A stretch of 64,000 nt of DNA from Thalassospira alkalitolerans (GCF_002115745.1 NZ_JFKB01000001.1:62001-126000); one strand, 5' to 3'; positions 55,473 to 63,709 are shown, numbered from the stretch's first letter. The notes: a model not told the origin generated them from the sequence alone. Translations and numbers: made by a program.

Positions 55473-55491
55473 GTTAATAATAATTATTATC
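55473..55491. promoter_or_regulatory. Fur-type iron box upstream of hmuS
   Basis: GTTAATAATAATTATTATC matches the classical 19-bp Fur consensus GATAATGATAATCATTATC at 16 of 19 positions and has a 14-bp perfect palindromic core. It lies about 100 bases upstream of the hmuS GTG, so iron repression of the haem operon is expected. Confidence 0.75.
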
Positions 55492-55514
55492 ATCATGTTT
55501 TTATATCCCGCCCC

Positions 55515-55549
55515 AAAGAAAAAGCGGCATCCAACCGAATGCCGCCTTT
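55515..55549 (-). terminator. Terminator after the MFS gene
   Basis: On the minus strand AAAGGCGGCAT pairs with ATGCCGCTTT (one bulge) and TTTTTC follows. It lies about 45 bases after the MFS stop and just upstream of the hmu promoter. Confidence 0.7.
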
Positions 55550-55593
55550 ACGCTATTTCCCTGGAATCGACCGGGTCATGGTCTGGGTGGGAG

Positions 55594-56871
55594 TTATGAC
55601 GCGCCAATTTTCTCAGCCGATCCGGCGCGCAGCGCGGCGATCAACTGAATACAAACAATGACAAACAACAAGGTCAAGGCGACCTGCCAATTACCCAGCA
55701 CATCGTGAAGCGCACCAAACGTCACCGGACCAAGGGCGGCCAACAAATACCCAACCGATTGACACATTCCTGAAAGCCGGGCGGATGTTTGCGGATCAGC
55801 CCCGCGAATACCGACAAGCGTCAGGGCAATACTGATCATCGCGCCCTGACCAAGCCCCATGCAAAACACCCAAAGATACGGAAGTTCCGTAGTTGCAAAG
55901 ACAAAGCCCGGAATGCCGACCATCAGCGGAATATGCAAAATGATCATGGCGAGTTTCTTATTCGCGATTTTTGAATAAATCAGTGGTGCGGCAAAGGCCG
56001 CCGGAATGCCAAATACATTGAAAATCGTTAAAAGAGTTGCAGCTTCGGCTTCGGCAATACCACGATCAATGAAGACCTTCGCGACCCAGGCCGTACCAGT
56101 ATAAAACATTAACGATTGGCAACCGAAAAATAGTGCCAGCCACCAAGCTTCGGCATTTTTCCACAACGAAACCGGTGTAACTGCCACAGGCACGGGGCCC
56201 TTGTGGCGATACCGCAACATCGGCAGCCAAAAGACAAAGGCAATCGCGGCAAACACCGCCCAAATGCCCAGCGAATAACGCCAATCACCATCCGCCGCAT
56301 TTCGTATCGGAATTGCAACGAATGCCGCAACCGTGGCCCCGGTCGACATGGTAAAGGTGTAAAGGGCGGTAATCAGGGCAACATGGGTTGGAAAACTGCG
56401 CCGCACCAGTGACGGTGTCAGCACGTTTAAAACCGCAATCGCCGATCCAAGAATGATCGTCCCGACAATCATGATGCCATAGCTTCCGGTGGCGCGAAGC
56501 CCTTGCCCTATCGCGATGAAAAGCAACATGGTCAGAAGTGTTGCTTCCAGACCGAACCGCTGCCCCAGACGAGGCGCAAAGACCGACAGCACGCCAAAGC
56601 TTAGCACCGGGATCGTCGTCAGCAAGCCAAGCTGGGTTCCCGAAAGAACCAGATCATGACCGATAATCTCGGCAAGCGGCCCCATGGCAACGATACTGCC
56701 GCGCATATTTGCCGCCAGCAGCAAAAGGGCCAGCAAAAAGCCAATATGCGGCCCAAGGCGGCGAAACGCCCGCGATGCCCCGTCCGCCGAGATCGCATTT
56801 TGATTTTTCTGAACAGGGGTTACCGTTTGTGCGGCAACAGACGGTTTTTCACCATCCTGATGTCTGGTCAT
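55594..56871 (-). CDS. MFS transporter, CynX/NimT (YeaN-like) family
   Basis: 425 residues. About twelve helices, preceded by a 35-residue cytoplasmic lead. LLLAANMRGSIVAMGPLAEI in helix 1, GLLTTIPVLSFGVLSVFAPR and the inter-helix RRSFPTHVALITALYTFTMS fit the CynX/NimT branch (cyanate, 2-nitroimidazole and related). Cargo unknown. It lies between the hmu promoter and the LysE gene, all leftward, but with its own terminator; the preceding LysE gene is also leftward and 80 bp away. Confidence 0.88.
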   Translation of the reverse strand: MTRHQDGEKPSVAAQTVTPVQKNQNAISADGASRAFRRLGPHIGFLLALLLLAANMRGSIVAMGPLAEIIGHDLVLSGTQLGLLTTIPVLSFGVLSVFAPRLGQRFGLEATLLTMLLFIAIGQGLRATGSYGIMIVGTIILGSAIAVLNVLTPSLVRRSFPTHVALITALYTFTMSTGATVAAFVAIPIRNAADGDWRYSLGIWAVFAAIAFVFWLPMLRYRHKGPVPVAVTPVSLWKNAEAWWLALFFGCQSLMFYTGTAWVAKVFIDRGIAEAEAATLLTIFNVFGIPAAFAAPLIYSKIANKKLAMIILHIPLMVGIPGFVFATTELPYLWVFCMGLGQGAMISIALTLVGIRGADPQTSARLSGMCQSVGYLLAALGPVTFGALHDVLGNWQVALTLLFVIVCIQLIAALRAGSAEKIGAS

Positions 56872-56951
56872 CGGAATGCTCCGGCGAATAGAGTGGCGGG
56901 GAAAGCCTGAGTATCTTGGGCCTTATGACCAAAAGATCACGAAATGGACAG

Positions 56952-57593
56952 CTATATCGGTAAAATACCAAACAGCACACGCATCGCAATTACAACAAAC
57001 AGAACCGCAATGATCCGCTCAATCCACATCGAATGATCGCGCAACCATGGCAAAACCGCGCCATGGGACAACCCAATGGCAACAAGGCAATACCACGCGG
57101 CATCAATGCCCGCCGCCGTAAACGCCAGGACGAACTTGCCGCCCCATTCGAATTCAGGGGACACGAATTGACTGAATAATGCCAGAAAGAACAGCGCGAT
57201 CTTGGGGTTTAGGAAGGCGATCATAAAACCGTCGCGGGCCGCATGTGCCATAGTATTGGCAGCCCGTTGCCCCGGATCGGCATGAAACCGCGACCCAGCA
57301 TCGGTCGCCCCGGCCGCCCGCCAGGCCTTTATCGCAAGAAAGATCAGATACAAAGCGCCCAGCACACTGACAATATTGCGGAATGCGGGAACCGTCTGAA
57401 ACAGAAGCCCCAGACCGGTCATGGTGATGACGGCATAAAAGCCAATGCCCAGACCATGCGCCAACGCACAGGCAAACCCTGCCTGACGCGACTGCCCGAC
57501 CGAATATCGCAAAACAACGGCCAGACTGGGCCCGGGCGTCATTGCGCCAAGAATGCAGATTGTCGCAACGGACAACCACGCAGCAAATGTCAT
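56952..57593 (-). CDS. LysE/RhtB-family amino-acid exporter
   Basis: 213 residues with about six helices. ILGAMTPGPSLAVVLRYSVG at the start is the LysE/RhtB signature, with GFACALAHGLGIGFYAVITM and GFMIAFLNPKIALFFLALFS following. Such proteins export amino acids or homoserine-type compounds across the inner membrane. Substrate unknown. ATG 57593 has GGGGAA upstream. Confidence 0.92.
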   Translation of the reverse strand: MTFAAWLSVATICILGAMTPGPSLAVVLRYSVGQSRQAGFACALAHGLGIGFYAVITMTGLGLLFQTVPAFRNIVSVLGALYLIFLAIKAWRAAGATDAGSRFHADPGQRAANTMAHAARDGFMIAFLNPKIALFFLALFSQFVSPEFEWGGKFVLAFTAAGIDAAWYCLVAIGLSHGAVLPWLRDHSMWIERIIAVLFVVIAMRVLFGILPI

Positions 57594-57877
57594 GACGTTC
57601 CCCTTAACCCTGTCTGGTCGTGTTCTTGTTTCGGTTGTTTTAATTTCACCAAGCTAACGGGATGACAGCCCCCTTTCAACGCAAATGACGGGCATCCATT
57701 TGATCAATTTCGGCCCGAAATTTCGCAAACCTTTATGCTTGTAGACACTGATATGCCCTAATCTTCCCATAAAACGGCCTAACCTCTTCCGCAATGATCC
57801 GGCAGACTGATGTTTTAGGCGACGTATCCAATTCCCCGATCTTCGCCATCGAAAACAAACGGGAAGGACACCAGAAA

Positions 57878-58111
57878 ATGCGACATGCAGCCATTGCGCT
57901 GGCCCTTGCGGGCAGTTTAGGATTGTCGGCCTGTAGCGGGCTGGGCGACAGAGATCAGAAAATGTTAAGCGGTGCGGCGATTGGTGCCGGCGTCGGTGTC
58001 GTCGGCACGGCGGTTACGGGCGGCTGCATTTCCTGTGGTGCAGTCATTGGCGGGCTTGTCGGCACCGGTGCCGGTTATATTCTTCACGAAAATGACGAGC
58101 GACGGAAATGA
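57878..58111 (+). CDS. Glycine-zipper outer-membrane lipoprotein (17 kDa antigen N-terminal type)
   Basis: 77 residues from ATG 57878. Signal peptide with lipobox LSAC (Cys about 21). The mature region is a two-helix glycine zipper, GAAIGAGVGVVGTAVTGGC and GAVIGGLVGTGAGYILHE. This matches the N-terminal half of Rickettsia-type 17 kDa surface antigens and the SlyB/YgdR group. ATGA overlap with the next gene shows they are coexpressed. Confidence 0.82.
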   Translation: MRHAAIALALAGSLGLSACSGLGDRDQKMLSGAAIGAGVGVVGTAVTGGCISCGAVIGGLVGTGAGYILHENDERRK

Positions 58112-58764
58112 ACCACCCCCAATTACGCCTTGCACGCCCGCTTAAAAGAGTATGGCGAAATCTGATCGTTGTTGCTTTGATCGGTATTGCAATACCAATT
58201 GCATTTCCAACACATGCCCTTGCCGATCAGCGGCCCGGGGCCGCGGCACATGGCAACCGCGAAATGCAAAATGCGCCGCATTCCCGACCACAACAGAACT
58301 TTGGCCCAGCTAAAATCCCCCATCAACACCCCCGACCCGACATGTTCATTTCTGATGGTAACGCCTTTCGATGCAACCGAGGCGCGATAGATGTCATCCC
58401 CGGCCGTGATGCAAAATCCCCCGCCGGTTTAGCAAGGGGCACAGGCACAGATCCCCATGCGGAAATGATCGGCGGGGCGATCCTGGGTCTGCTTGGCGGG
58501 TATGGCGCCGGGCACAATCCGGACCATGGCGATATCACCTGCACCGGTTATGCCCTTCAACAAATTCCCGATGGCCAAACCGCACACTGGATCAACCCGG
58601 AGTCGCAGCGCCAATTCGACATCACACCAACCCGTAGCTGGGAAAACACCGATGGCCGGTATTGCCGGGAATATACTGCAAGCGCTGTAATTGATGGAAA
58701 ACAGCAGAAAACCTTTGGTACAGCCTGCATGCAACCCGATGGAAGCTGGCAGATCGTATCGTAA
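58108..58764 (+). CDS. Secreted protein with 17 kDa surface-antigen C-terminal domain
   Basis: 218 residues. An N-terminal hydrophobic signal-anchor about 18-40 (LIVVALIGIAIPIAFPTHALA) is followed by a Pro/His/Asn-rich linker, a short glycine zipper (AEMIGGAILGLLGGYGAGH, about 118-136) and a C-terminal domain with YCREYTASAVIDGKQQKTFG then TACMQPDGSWQIV, the 17 kDa antigen signature. Probably periplasmic or attached to the outer membrane. The pair with the upstream lipoprotein looks like a split version of the single antigen gene. Confidence 0.78.
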   Translation: MNHPQLRLARPLKRVWRNLIVVALIGIAIPIAFPTHALADQRPGAAAHGNREMQNAPHSRPQQNFGPAKIPHQHPRPDMFISDGNAFRCNRGAIDVIPGRDAKSPAGLARGTGTDPHAEMIGGAILGLLGGYGAGHNPDHGDITCTGYALQQIPDGQTAHWINPESQRQFDITPTRSWENTDGRYCREYTASAVIDGKQQKTFGTACMQPDGSWQIVS

Positions 58765-58820
58765 TCTCCAGATTCACAATTGCGACCTATGCGCGCATTA
58801 AATTTTGGAAACTCTTTGAA

Positions 58821-58846
58821 ATGCCCGGTTAATCCGGGCATTTTTT
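58821..58846 (+). terminator. Intrinsic terminator after the surface-antigen pair
   Basis: TGCCCGG-TTAAT-CCGGGCA followed by six T residues, 57 bases after the stop. Confidence 0.88.
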
Positions 58847-58931
58847 ATGACATTTCGGGACTGTTTTCAGGCCGATTATATTTCCATATCAGTGACTTAA
58901 TCGCCGATCAACTACCCCAACCGTTATTTGT

Positions 58932-58945
58932 TTTACGTTAACGTC
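58932..58945. promoter_or_regulatory. ACGTTAACGT operator, copy 1 (upstream of the SCP2 gene)
   Basis: TTACGTTAACGTCA, with the perfect 10-bp palindrome at 58934-58943, 63 bases before the SCP2 start. A weak promoter TTTACG-17-TACAGT overlaps it, which would allow repression. Confidence 0.72.
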
Positions 58946-59006
58946 ACTTTGCGCTACAGTAATGACATAATCAGAAAAACAACACTAGCTTCAGAGGGAG
59001 GCGTTC

Positions 59007-59303
59007 GTGGAAACTATCCTCGAATCCGTAAGACAGAAACTACCGCAACTGCGCGGACTTAATGCTGTGGTTGCATTTGATTGCGGTGAGGACGGACAGA
59101 TTGTCATCGATGCCACCGGGCCAGAACCGGAAATCAGCGACGATGATATTAATGACGCGGACTGCATCCTGAAAATCAAAAAAGCCAATCTGGAAAAGTT
59201 AATTGCCGGAAAACTCGATCCGATGCTCGCCTTTACAATGGGCAAGCTCAAGATCAAGGGCTCCATGGGAGTCGCGGCAAAACTTTCATCCATGCTGGAC
59301 TGA
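59007..59303 (+). CDS. Stand-alone SCP2 sterol/lipid-carrier domain protein
   Basis: 98 residues from GTG 59007, with GGGAGG upstream. It consists of one SCP2 domain: NAVVAFDCGEDGQIVIDATG, DADCILKIKKANLEKLIAGK and a C-terminal GKLKIKGSMGVAAKLSSML, the last typical of the family. SCP2 domains carry acyl-CoA or sterol-like lipids in a hydrophobic tunnel. It leads a three-gene run with DUF6134 and FadL, behind an ACGTTAACGT site, suggesting intracellular handling of imported fatty acids. Confidence 0.92.
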   Translation: METILESVRQKLPQLRGLNAVVAFDCGEDGQIVIDATGPEPEISDDDINDADCILKIKKANLEKLIAGKLDPMLAFTMGKLKIKGSMGVAAKLSSMLD

Positions 59304-59326
59304 TTTATACCGTCAGGGGAACAAAG

Positions 59327-59998
59327 ATGCGGCACAGCTTTATACAAGGCACCGTTCTTTGCACTTTGGCCGCCGGATTTATCGGAAGCCTTGGTGCAAT
59401 GACATCTGCTTATGCAGATGAAACATTGAGTTATCAGGTTTTGAAAGAAGGCGAACCCATCGGGTTCGAAACGGTGGAAATCACCGATACGCCCGATGGT
59501 TACACTGCCAAGATAAAAACCCGTACGGATGTTAAGGTCCTTTTCCTTCAATTCCAGTATGGCCATGAACGCACGGAAATATGGCGGGACAATCAGCTTG
59601 TATCGGTTGATACCGATACAAATGATGATGGCTCCCCATATCTTTACAAGGCTGAATATGACGGCGATTGCTATGAAGTCGCCGGGAAACGCGTTGCAAA
59701 GCGTGATGCCTGTGATGGTGCCTGGCCTCTTACACTTTGGCGCGAAGATATCACCGCCAAAACAAGCCTTTACAGCGTAATCAATGCAGAACCTTACGCT
59801 GTGACAACCCGGAAAACCGGGACAGAGACGCTTGCGATTGAAAACCGGGAAACACCGGCCACACACTATGTCATGTCAGGGGATGTTGACCGCGACCTTT
59901 GGTATGGCATCGATGGCAAGCTTCTAAAAACAAGTTTTAAAAGAAAGGGTTACGACATCGACTTTGTACGGGTCGATGCAAAAAACCTTCAAAAATAA
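59327..59998 (+). CDS. DUF6134-family secreted protein
   Basis: 223 residues. Signal peptide about 1-30 (VLCTLAAGFIGSLGAMTSAYA). The mature domain has LSYQVLKEGEPIGFETVEIT, LQFQYGHERTEIWRDNQL, GAWPLTLWRED and a C-terminal DLWYGIDGKLLKTSFKRKG. This beta-rich pattern resembles the DUF6134/DUF3108 group found with lipid or cell-envelope genes; no activity is known. It lies 23 bases after the SCP2 gene and 54 bases before the FadL gene, so it probably works with that porin in the periplasm. Confidence 0.8.
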   Translation: MRHSFIQGTVLCTLAAGFIGSLGAMTSAYADETLSYQVLKEGEPIGFETVEITDTPDGYTAKIKTRTDVKVLFLQFQYGHERTEIWRDNQLVSVDTDTNDDGSPYLYKAEYDGDCYEVAGKRVAKRDACDGAWPLTLWREDITAKTSLYSVINAEPYAVTTRKTGTETLAIENRETPATHYVMSGDVDRDLWYGIDGKLLKTSFKRKGYDIDFVRVDAKNLQK

Positions 59999-60052
59999 AA
60001 GCGGGCGCAAAAAGCGCAAATTCCAAAACCGTTTAGATCCAGGGAGATACCC

Positions 60053-61366
60053 ATGACGTCCAAATTCAAGAAAGGCTGCCTGTGGGGGGCAGCTTCGGGA
60101 ACCGCACTTATTTGCGCACTTGCCGCATCGGGCAACGCCCATGCCTCGGGCTTTCAGGTCCGCGAAACCAGTGGCACCCTTCAGGGGTCAAGCTTTGCGG
60201 GTATGTCGACATTGTCATCCGATGCGTCGACCATGTTCTATAACCCCGGCACCGTAGGACAATACGACGAAACCAGTTATAGCACAGGCGGTACGATCAT
60301 CATCCCGGTTGCAAAGGCAAAAAATGTCTCCGCTTCGGGTGGCACACTCAACAACACACAGAGCTTCAGCAGCTCAAGCGGCGAAGACATGGCAAACGAT
60401 GCATTCGTTCCAAATGCCTATGCCGTCTGGAAATTGAACGAGCAACTCAATCTTGGTATTTCCATCGCATCCCCATGGGGCTTGGTAACGGACTACGAAG
60501 GTGATTTTGCCGGTCGTTACTATGGCACCACATCATCGATCAAAACCATTAATATCAAACCCGTGCTGGCCTATCGTTTTGGTAACGGCCTTTCCATTGG
60601 TGCAGGTCCACAAATCCAGTACTTGGATGCAGAATTTTCCAAAACTGTCGATAACCTTGCTGGTGCAGGTGAAGGCAGCAGTAAAGTCAGCGGGGATTCT
60701 GTTGACTATGGTTGGACCGCTGGCCTGAACTGGGAAATCACCCCGGCGACGACAATTGGTCTTTCTTATATATCCAAGGTCGAACACGATCTTGAAGGCA
60801 AGATTAAATTTGACAGTGCGGCCAAAGGTTTTGCGTTACCATATACAGATCGTAATGTTTCAGCCACGGTGGCGACCCCGGAATCCGTTACTTTCGGCAT
60901 CGCACAAAAACTTAACGATCAATGGACAGTTATGGCGGATGCCCAGTGGACGAATTGGAACACCATCGACACACTGACATTCAAATTCGATGGCCGAACC
61001 AATGCAGCTGTTGCCACTTCGACGTCCACCTCTGACGAATACAAATGGGGCAGTGCCTGGTTCGGCGCCCTTGGTGCACGTTATCAGTATGACGAAAACT
61101 GGGCCTTTACCGGCGGCATTGCCTATGACGAAACCCCGATAAAAGACAAATATCGGAATGTTCGCCTGCCTGATTCCGACCGGTACTGGGTATCCCTTGG
61201 CACAACCTATAAAGCAGCTGATTGGGCAGATATTTCGTTGGGGTATTCACACATCTTCGCCCAAGACGCCGATGTCAACCTCAGCGACACCCAGCTCGGC
61301 ACCTTTAAAGCTTCGTATGAAGCACACGTCGACATTATTGCCATACAAGCGAAATTGAAGTTCTGA
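60053..61366 (+). CDS. OmpP1/FadL-family outer-membrane transporter
   Basis: 437 residues. Signal peptide about 1-32 (AASGNAHA, cleavage near ASG). The mature N terminus SGFQVRETSGTLQGSSFAGM and STLSSDASTMFYNPGTVGQ (family NPA-type motif near NPG) mark FadL, and a beta-barrel of alternating strands ends in IIAIQAKLKF, an outer-membrane-type C-terminal Phe. FadL channels move long-chain fatty acids or hydrocarbons across the outer membrane. It is directly upstream of a long-chain acyl-CoA ligase gene, which supports that substrate class. Confidence 0.93.
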   Translation: MTSKFKKGCLWGAASGTALICALAASGNAHASGFQVRETSGTLQGSSFAGMSTLSSDASTMFYNPGTVGQYDETSYSTGGTIIIPVAKAKNVSASGGTLNNTQSFSSSSGEDMANDAFVPNAYAVWKLNEQLNLGISIASPWGLVTDYEGDFAGRYYGTTSSIKTINIKPVLAYRFGNGLSIGAGPQIQYLDAEFSKTVDNLAGAGEGSSKVSGDSVDYGWTAGLNWEITPATTIGLSYISKVEHDLEGKIKFDSAAKGFALPYTDRNVSATVATPESVTFGIAQKLNDQWTVMADAQWTNWNTIDTLTFKFDGRTNAAVATSTSTSDEYKWGSAWFGALGARYQYDENWAFTGGIAYDETPIKDKYRNVRLPDSDRYWVSLGTTYKAADWADISLGYSHIFAQDADVNLSDTQLGTFKASYEAHVDIIAIQAKLKF

Positions 61367-61435
61367 TCGGTTATACTGTTCGGTGCGACAGGGGTGATCC
61401 CCCTTCGCGCCGGGCGGTTTTTTTTGCCCGCAAGG

Positions 61436-61449
61436 TGACGTTAACGTAA
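61436..61449. promoter_or_regulatory. ACGTTAACGT operator, copy 2 (abutting the acyl-CoA ligase gene)
   Basis: TGACGTTAACGTAA, palindrome 61438-61447. It ends just upstream of the ligase ribosome-binding site GGAG (61451-61454), so a bound regulator would block the start of the transcript or ribosome access. A further GTTAACG half-like sequence follows at 61454-61460. Confidence 0.72.
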
Positions 61450-61463
61450 TGGAGTTAACGCAG

Positions 61464-63149
61464 ATGAACCAAATAAACGTCCAAGACGGCCCTGTTTTGC
61501 AAAACGGTGTTGATATTAGCTCGCCAGTGCGGATGCGCCCGGTGCACGAAATATTCGATGCCGCGGCGGAACGCTTTGCCAAGCGTCCGTGTCTCGACTT
61601 TCTGGGTCGCATTTACGAATACCAAGACATTGCCGAACAAATTGATCGCGTCGCCGAAGGCTTCCACCAGCTTGGTGTGCGCAAGGGTGACAAGGTCGGG
61701 CTGTGCCTGCCCAATACGCCCTATTATGTGATTTGCTATTACGCCGTGTTGAAATGCGGCGGGGTTGTTGTCAATTTCAATCCGCTTTACGCCAAGCGCG
61801 AGATCGCCTATCAGATCGAGGATTCCGGGTGCCGCATTATGGTCACCCTGAACCTGAAACAGATTTATCCCAAGGTTGCCGCTTGCCTGGATGAAACCTG
61901 TCTGAAGCGGATTGTCGTTTGTGAAATGAGCGACATTCTGTCACCCGTCAAGAGCGTTCTTTTCAACCTGTTCAAACGCAGCGAACTGGCCGAAGTCCCC
62001 AAGGATTTACGCCATATCGCGTTTTCGCGGCTGACCAATTGCAAGCCAATCAGTTTTGTCACCGATGTTAAAGTCGATGATCTGGCCGTCCTGCAATATA
62101 CCGGCGGCACCACAGGTCGCCCAAAAGGCGCGATGCTGACGCATGGCAACCTCAGCGCCAATGTCGACCAGTTGACCCGCTGGATGCCAGATGCCAATCC
62201 GGGGCATGAAGTAACACTTTGCGTTTTGCCGTTTTTCCATGTCTTTGCCATGACGGTAGCGCTCAATACCTCGATCAACCTTGGGGCGGAGCTGGTGCTG
62301 CATCCGCGCTTTGAACTTGATGCGTTGTTAAAAACGCTGGATCGAAAAAATGTCACCATCTTTCCCGGTGTTCCAACGATTTATACCGCCATCAACAATT
62401 CACCCGAAACACTAAAGCACGACCTTTCATCCGTGCGGTGCTGCATTTCAGGCGGTGCGCCTTTGCCAGTTGAGGTCAAACACCGATTCGAGGAAATTAC
62501 CGGCGCCAAGGTCGTTGAAGGATATGGCCTGACCGAAGCCAGCCCGGTTTGCACCTGTAATCCGGTCAAGGGCCTGAACAAGGAAGGATCGATTGGCATT
62601 CCGATGCCAGGTTCCGATATTCAGATCAGATCGCTGGATCGGCCCGACCAGATCATGCCGGTGGGTGAAAAAGGCGAAGTCTGTGTCAAAGGCCCGCAAG
62701 TCATGCCGGGTTATTGGCAAAACAAAGACGCGACAGATGCGACCTTTATTGATGGCTGGCTTAAAACCGGCGATGTCGGATATGCCGATGAGGACGGATA
62801 TACCTTTTTGGTTGATCGTCTAAAGGACATAATCCTGTGTAGCGGTTATAATGTTTACCCACGCGCCATCGAAGAAGCGTTTTATCTGCATGACCAAATC
62901 GCAGAGGTCACCGTCATCGGCCTTCCCGACCCCTATCGCGGGCAGGCACCCAAGGCATTTGTCCGGTTAAAGGATGGTGTTACCGGTGTTACCAGCGAAG
63001 ACCTTCGCGCATTTCTGGATGACAAGATTTCAAGAATCGAGATGCCGCGCGAAATCGAAATTCGTGAAGAACTTCCCAAAACCATGGTTGGCAAGCTGTC
63101 GAAGAAAGAATTAGTCGAGGAAGAACGTCTGAAACGAGAGAAAAAATAG
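61464..63149 (+). CDS. Long-chain fatty-acid--CoA ligase
   Basis: 561 residues from ATG 61464, chosen because GGAG lies nine bases upstream; the ATG at 61449 has no ribosome-binding site and touches the operator. AMP-binding motifs are LQYTGGTTGRPKGAMLTHGN (P-loop), VVEGYGLTEASPVCTCNP, WLKTGDVGYADEDGY and the catalytic Lys in ELPKTMVGKLSKKELVEEE. It activates fatty acids to acyl-CoA at the inner membrane; FadL upstream and thiolase downstream fit uptake-coupled activation and beta-oxidation. A 97 bp gap and its own operator separate it from fadL. Confidence 0.95.
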   Translation: MNQINVQDGPVLQNGVDISSPVRMRPVHEIFDAAAERFAKRPCLDFLGRIYEYQDIAEQIDRVAEGFHQLGVRKGDKVGLCLPNTPYYVICYYAVLKCGGVVVNFNPLYAKREIAYQIEDSGCRIMVTLNLKQIYPKVAACLDETCLKRIVVCEMSDILSPVKSVLFNLFKRSELAEVPKDLRHIAFSRLTNCKPISFVTDVKVDDLAVLQYTGGTTGRPKGAMLTHGNLSANVDQLTRWMPDANPGHEVTLCVLPFFHVFAMTVALNTSINLGAELVLHPRFELDALLKTLDRKNVTIFPGVPTIYTAINNSPETLKHDLSSVRCCISGGAPLPVEVKHRFEEITGAKVVEGYGLTEASPVCTCNPVKGLNKEGSIGIPMPGSDIQIRSLDRPDQIMPVGEKGEVCVKGPQVMPGYWQNKDATDATFIDGWLKTGDVGYADEDGYTFLVDRLKDIILCSGYNVYPRAIEEAFYLHDQIAEVTVIGLPDPYRGQAPKAFVRLKDGVTGVTSEDLRAFLDDKISRIEMPREIEIREELPKTMVGKLSKKELVEEERLKREKK

Positions 63150-63160
63150 CATAAAATCAA

Positions 63161-63174
63161 TACGTTAACGTCAC
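63161..63174. promoter_or_regulatory. ACGTTAACGT operator, copy 3 (upstream of merR)
   Basis: TACGTTAACGTCAC with the palindrome at 63162-63171, 12 bases after the ligase stop and 89 bases before the merR start. Confidence 0.72.
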
Positions 63175-63200
63175 CTCACACATAATGGAAAAAATCCATG

Positions 63201-63228
63201 TGACGTTAACGTAAACTAATTGACGTAA
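63201..63228. promoter_or_regulatory. ACGTTAACGT operator, copy 4, plus half-site TGACGTAA (upstream of merR)
   Basis: TGACGTTAACGTAA at 63201-63214 (palindrome 63203-63212) and a half-site TGACGTAA at 63221-63228. A promoter-like TTGACG-16-TACGAT starts at 63220, so the regulator would repress its own gene. Confidence 0.7.
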
Positions 63229-63259
63229 AGAGAAAAATTGATACGATAAGGGCGATCAA

Positions 63260-63664
63260 ATGACGAAACTTGACGACCGGTTTTATACCGTTCCCGAACT
63301 GGCTGAAAATCTGGGGGTCACACCGCGCACCATCCGGTTTTACGAACAAAAGGGTCTCGTAGAACCGCAACGTGCTGGCACCACCCGGGTTTACACCCGG
63401 CAGGACCGCGCAAGGATGCTGATCATTCTGCGGGGCAAGCGATTGGGGTTCACGTTGCGTGAGATTGCAGATTATCTGGATCTTTATGGCGCGGACCCAA
63501 CCCAGGCAGAGCAAATCAAGATGCTGCTGACCCGGGTCCGGGACCGGATAGACGCCTTGGAAGACCAACGCCAGGCACTGGACGTCACTTTGGATGAATT
63601 GCGTGAAATCGAACAGCAATCGATTGATGCGCTTAAAGAAAAAGAACTCGATTCGGTACCGTAA
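63260..63664 (+). CDS. MerR-family regulator (LiuR-like), probable controller of the adjacent fatty-acid genes
   Basis: 134 residues. The MerR winged-helix motif is YTVPELAENLGVTPRTIRFY then EQKGLVEPQRAGTTRVYT, with a dimerising coiled coil about 85-130. It lacks the C-terminal cysteines of metal-sensing MerR proteins. Its type matches LiuR-like regulators of branched-chain amino acid or acyl-CoA catabolism, whose known sites contain ACGT half-sites. Two of the four ACGTTAACGT sites lie in its own promoter. It is followed 45 bases later by the thiolase gene. Confidence 0.9.
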   Translation: MTKLDDRFYTVPELAENLGVTPRTIRFYEQKGLVEPQRAGTTRVYTRQDRARMLIILRGKRLGFTLREIADYLDLYGADPTQAEQIKMLLTRVRDRIDALEDQRQALDVTLDELREIEQQSIDALKEKELDSVP

Positions 63665-63709
63665 TAATTTGCGCCTGGATCGCTGACAGCTCAGGAAGGA
63701 ATACTCGCC

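Noticed and set aside
61411..61430. CGGGC...GCCCG hairpin with eight T residues between fadL and the ligase gene
   Set aside because: The T run lies in the loop, not after the stem, so it does not fit an intrinsic terminator; a weak alternative fold is possible but not supported.
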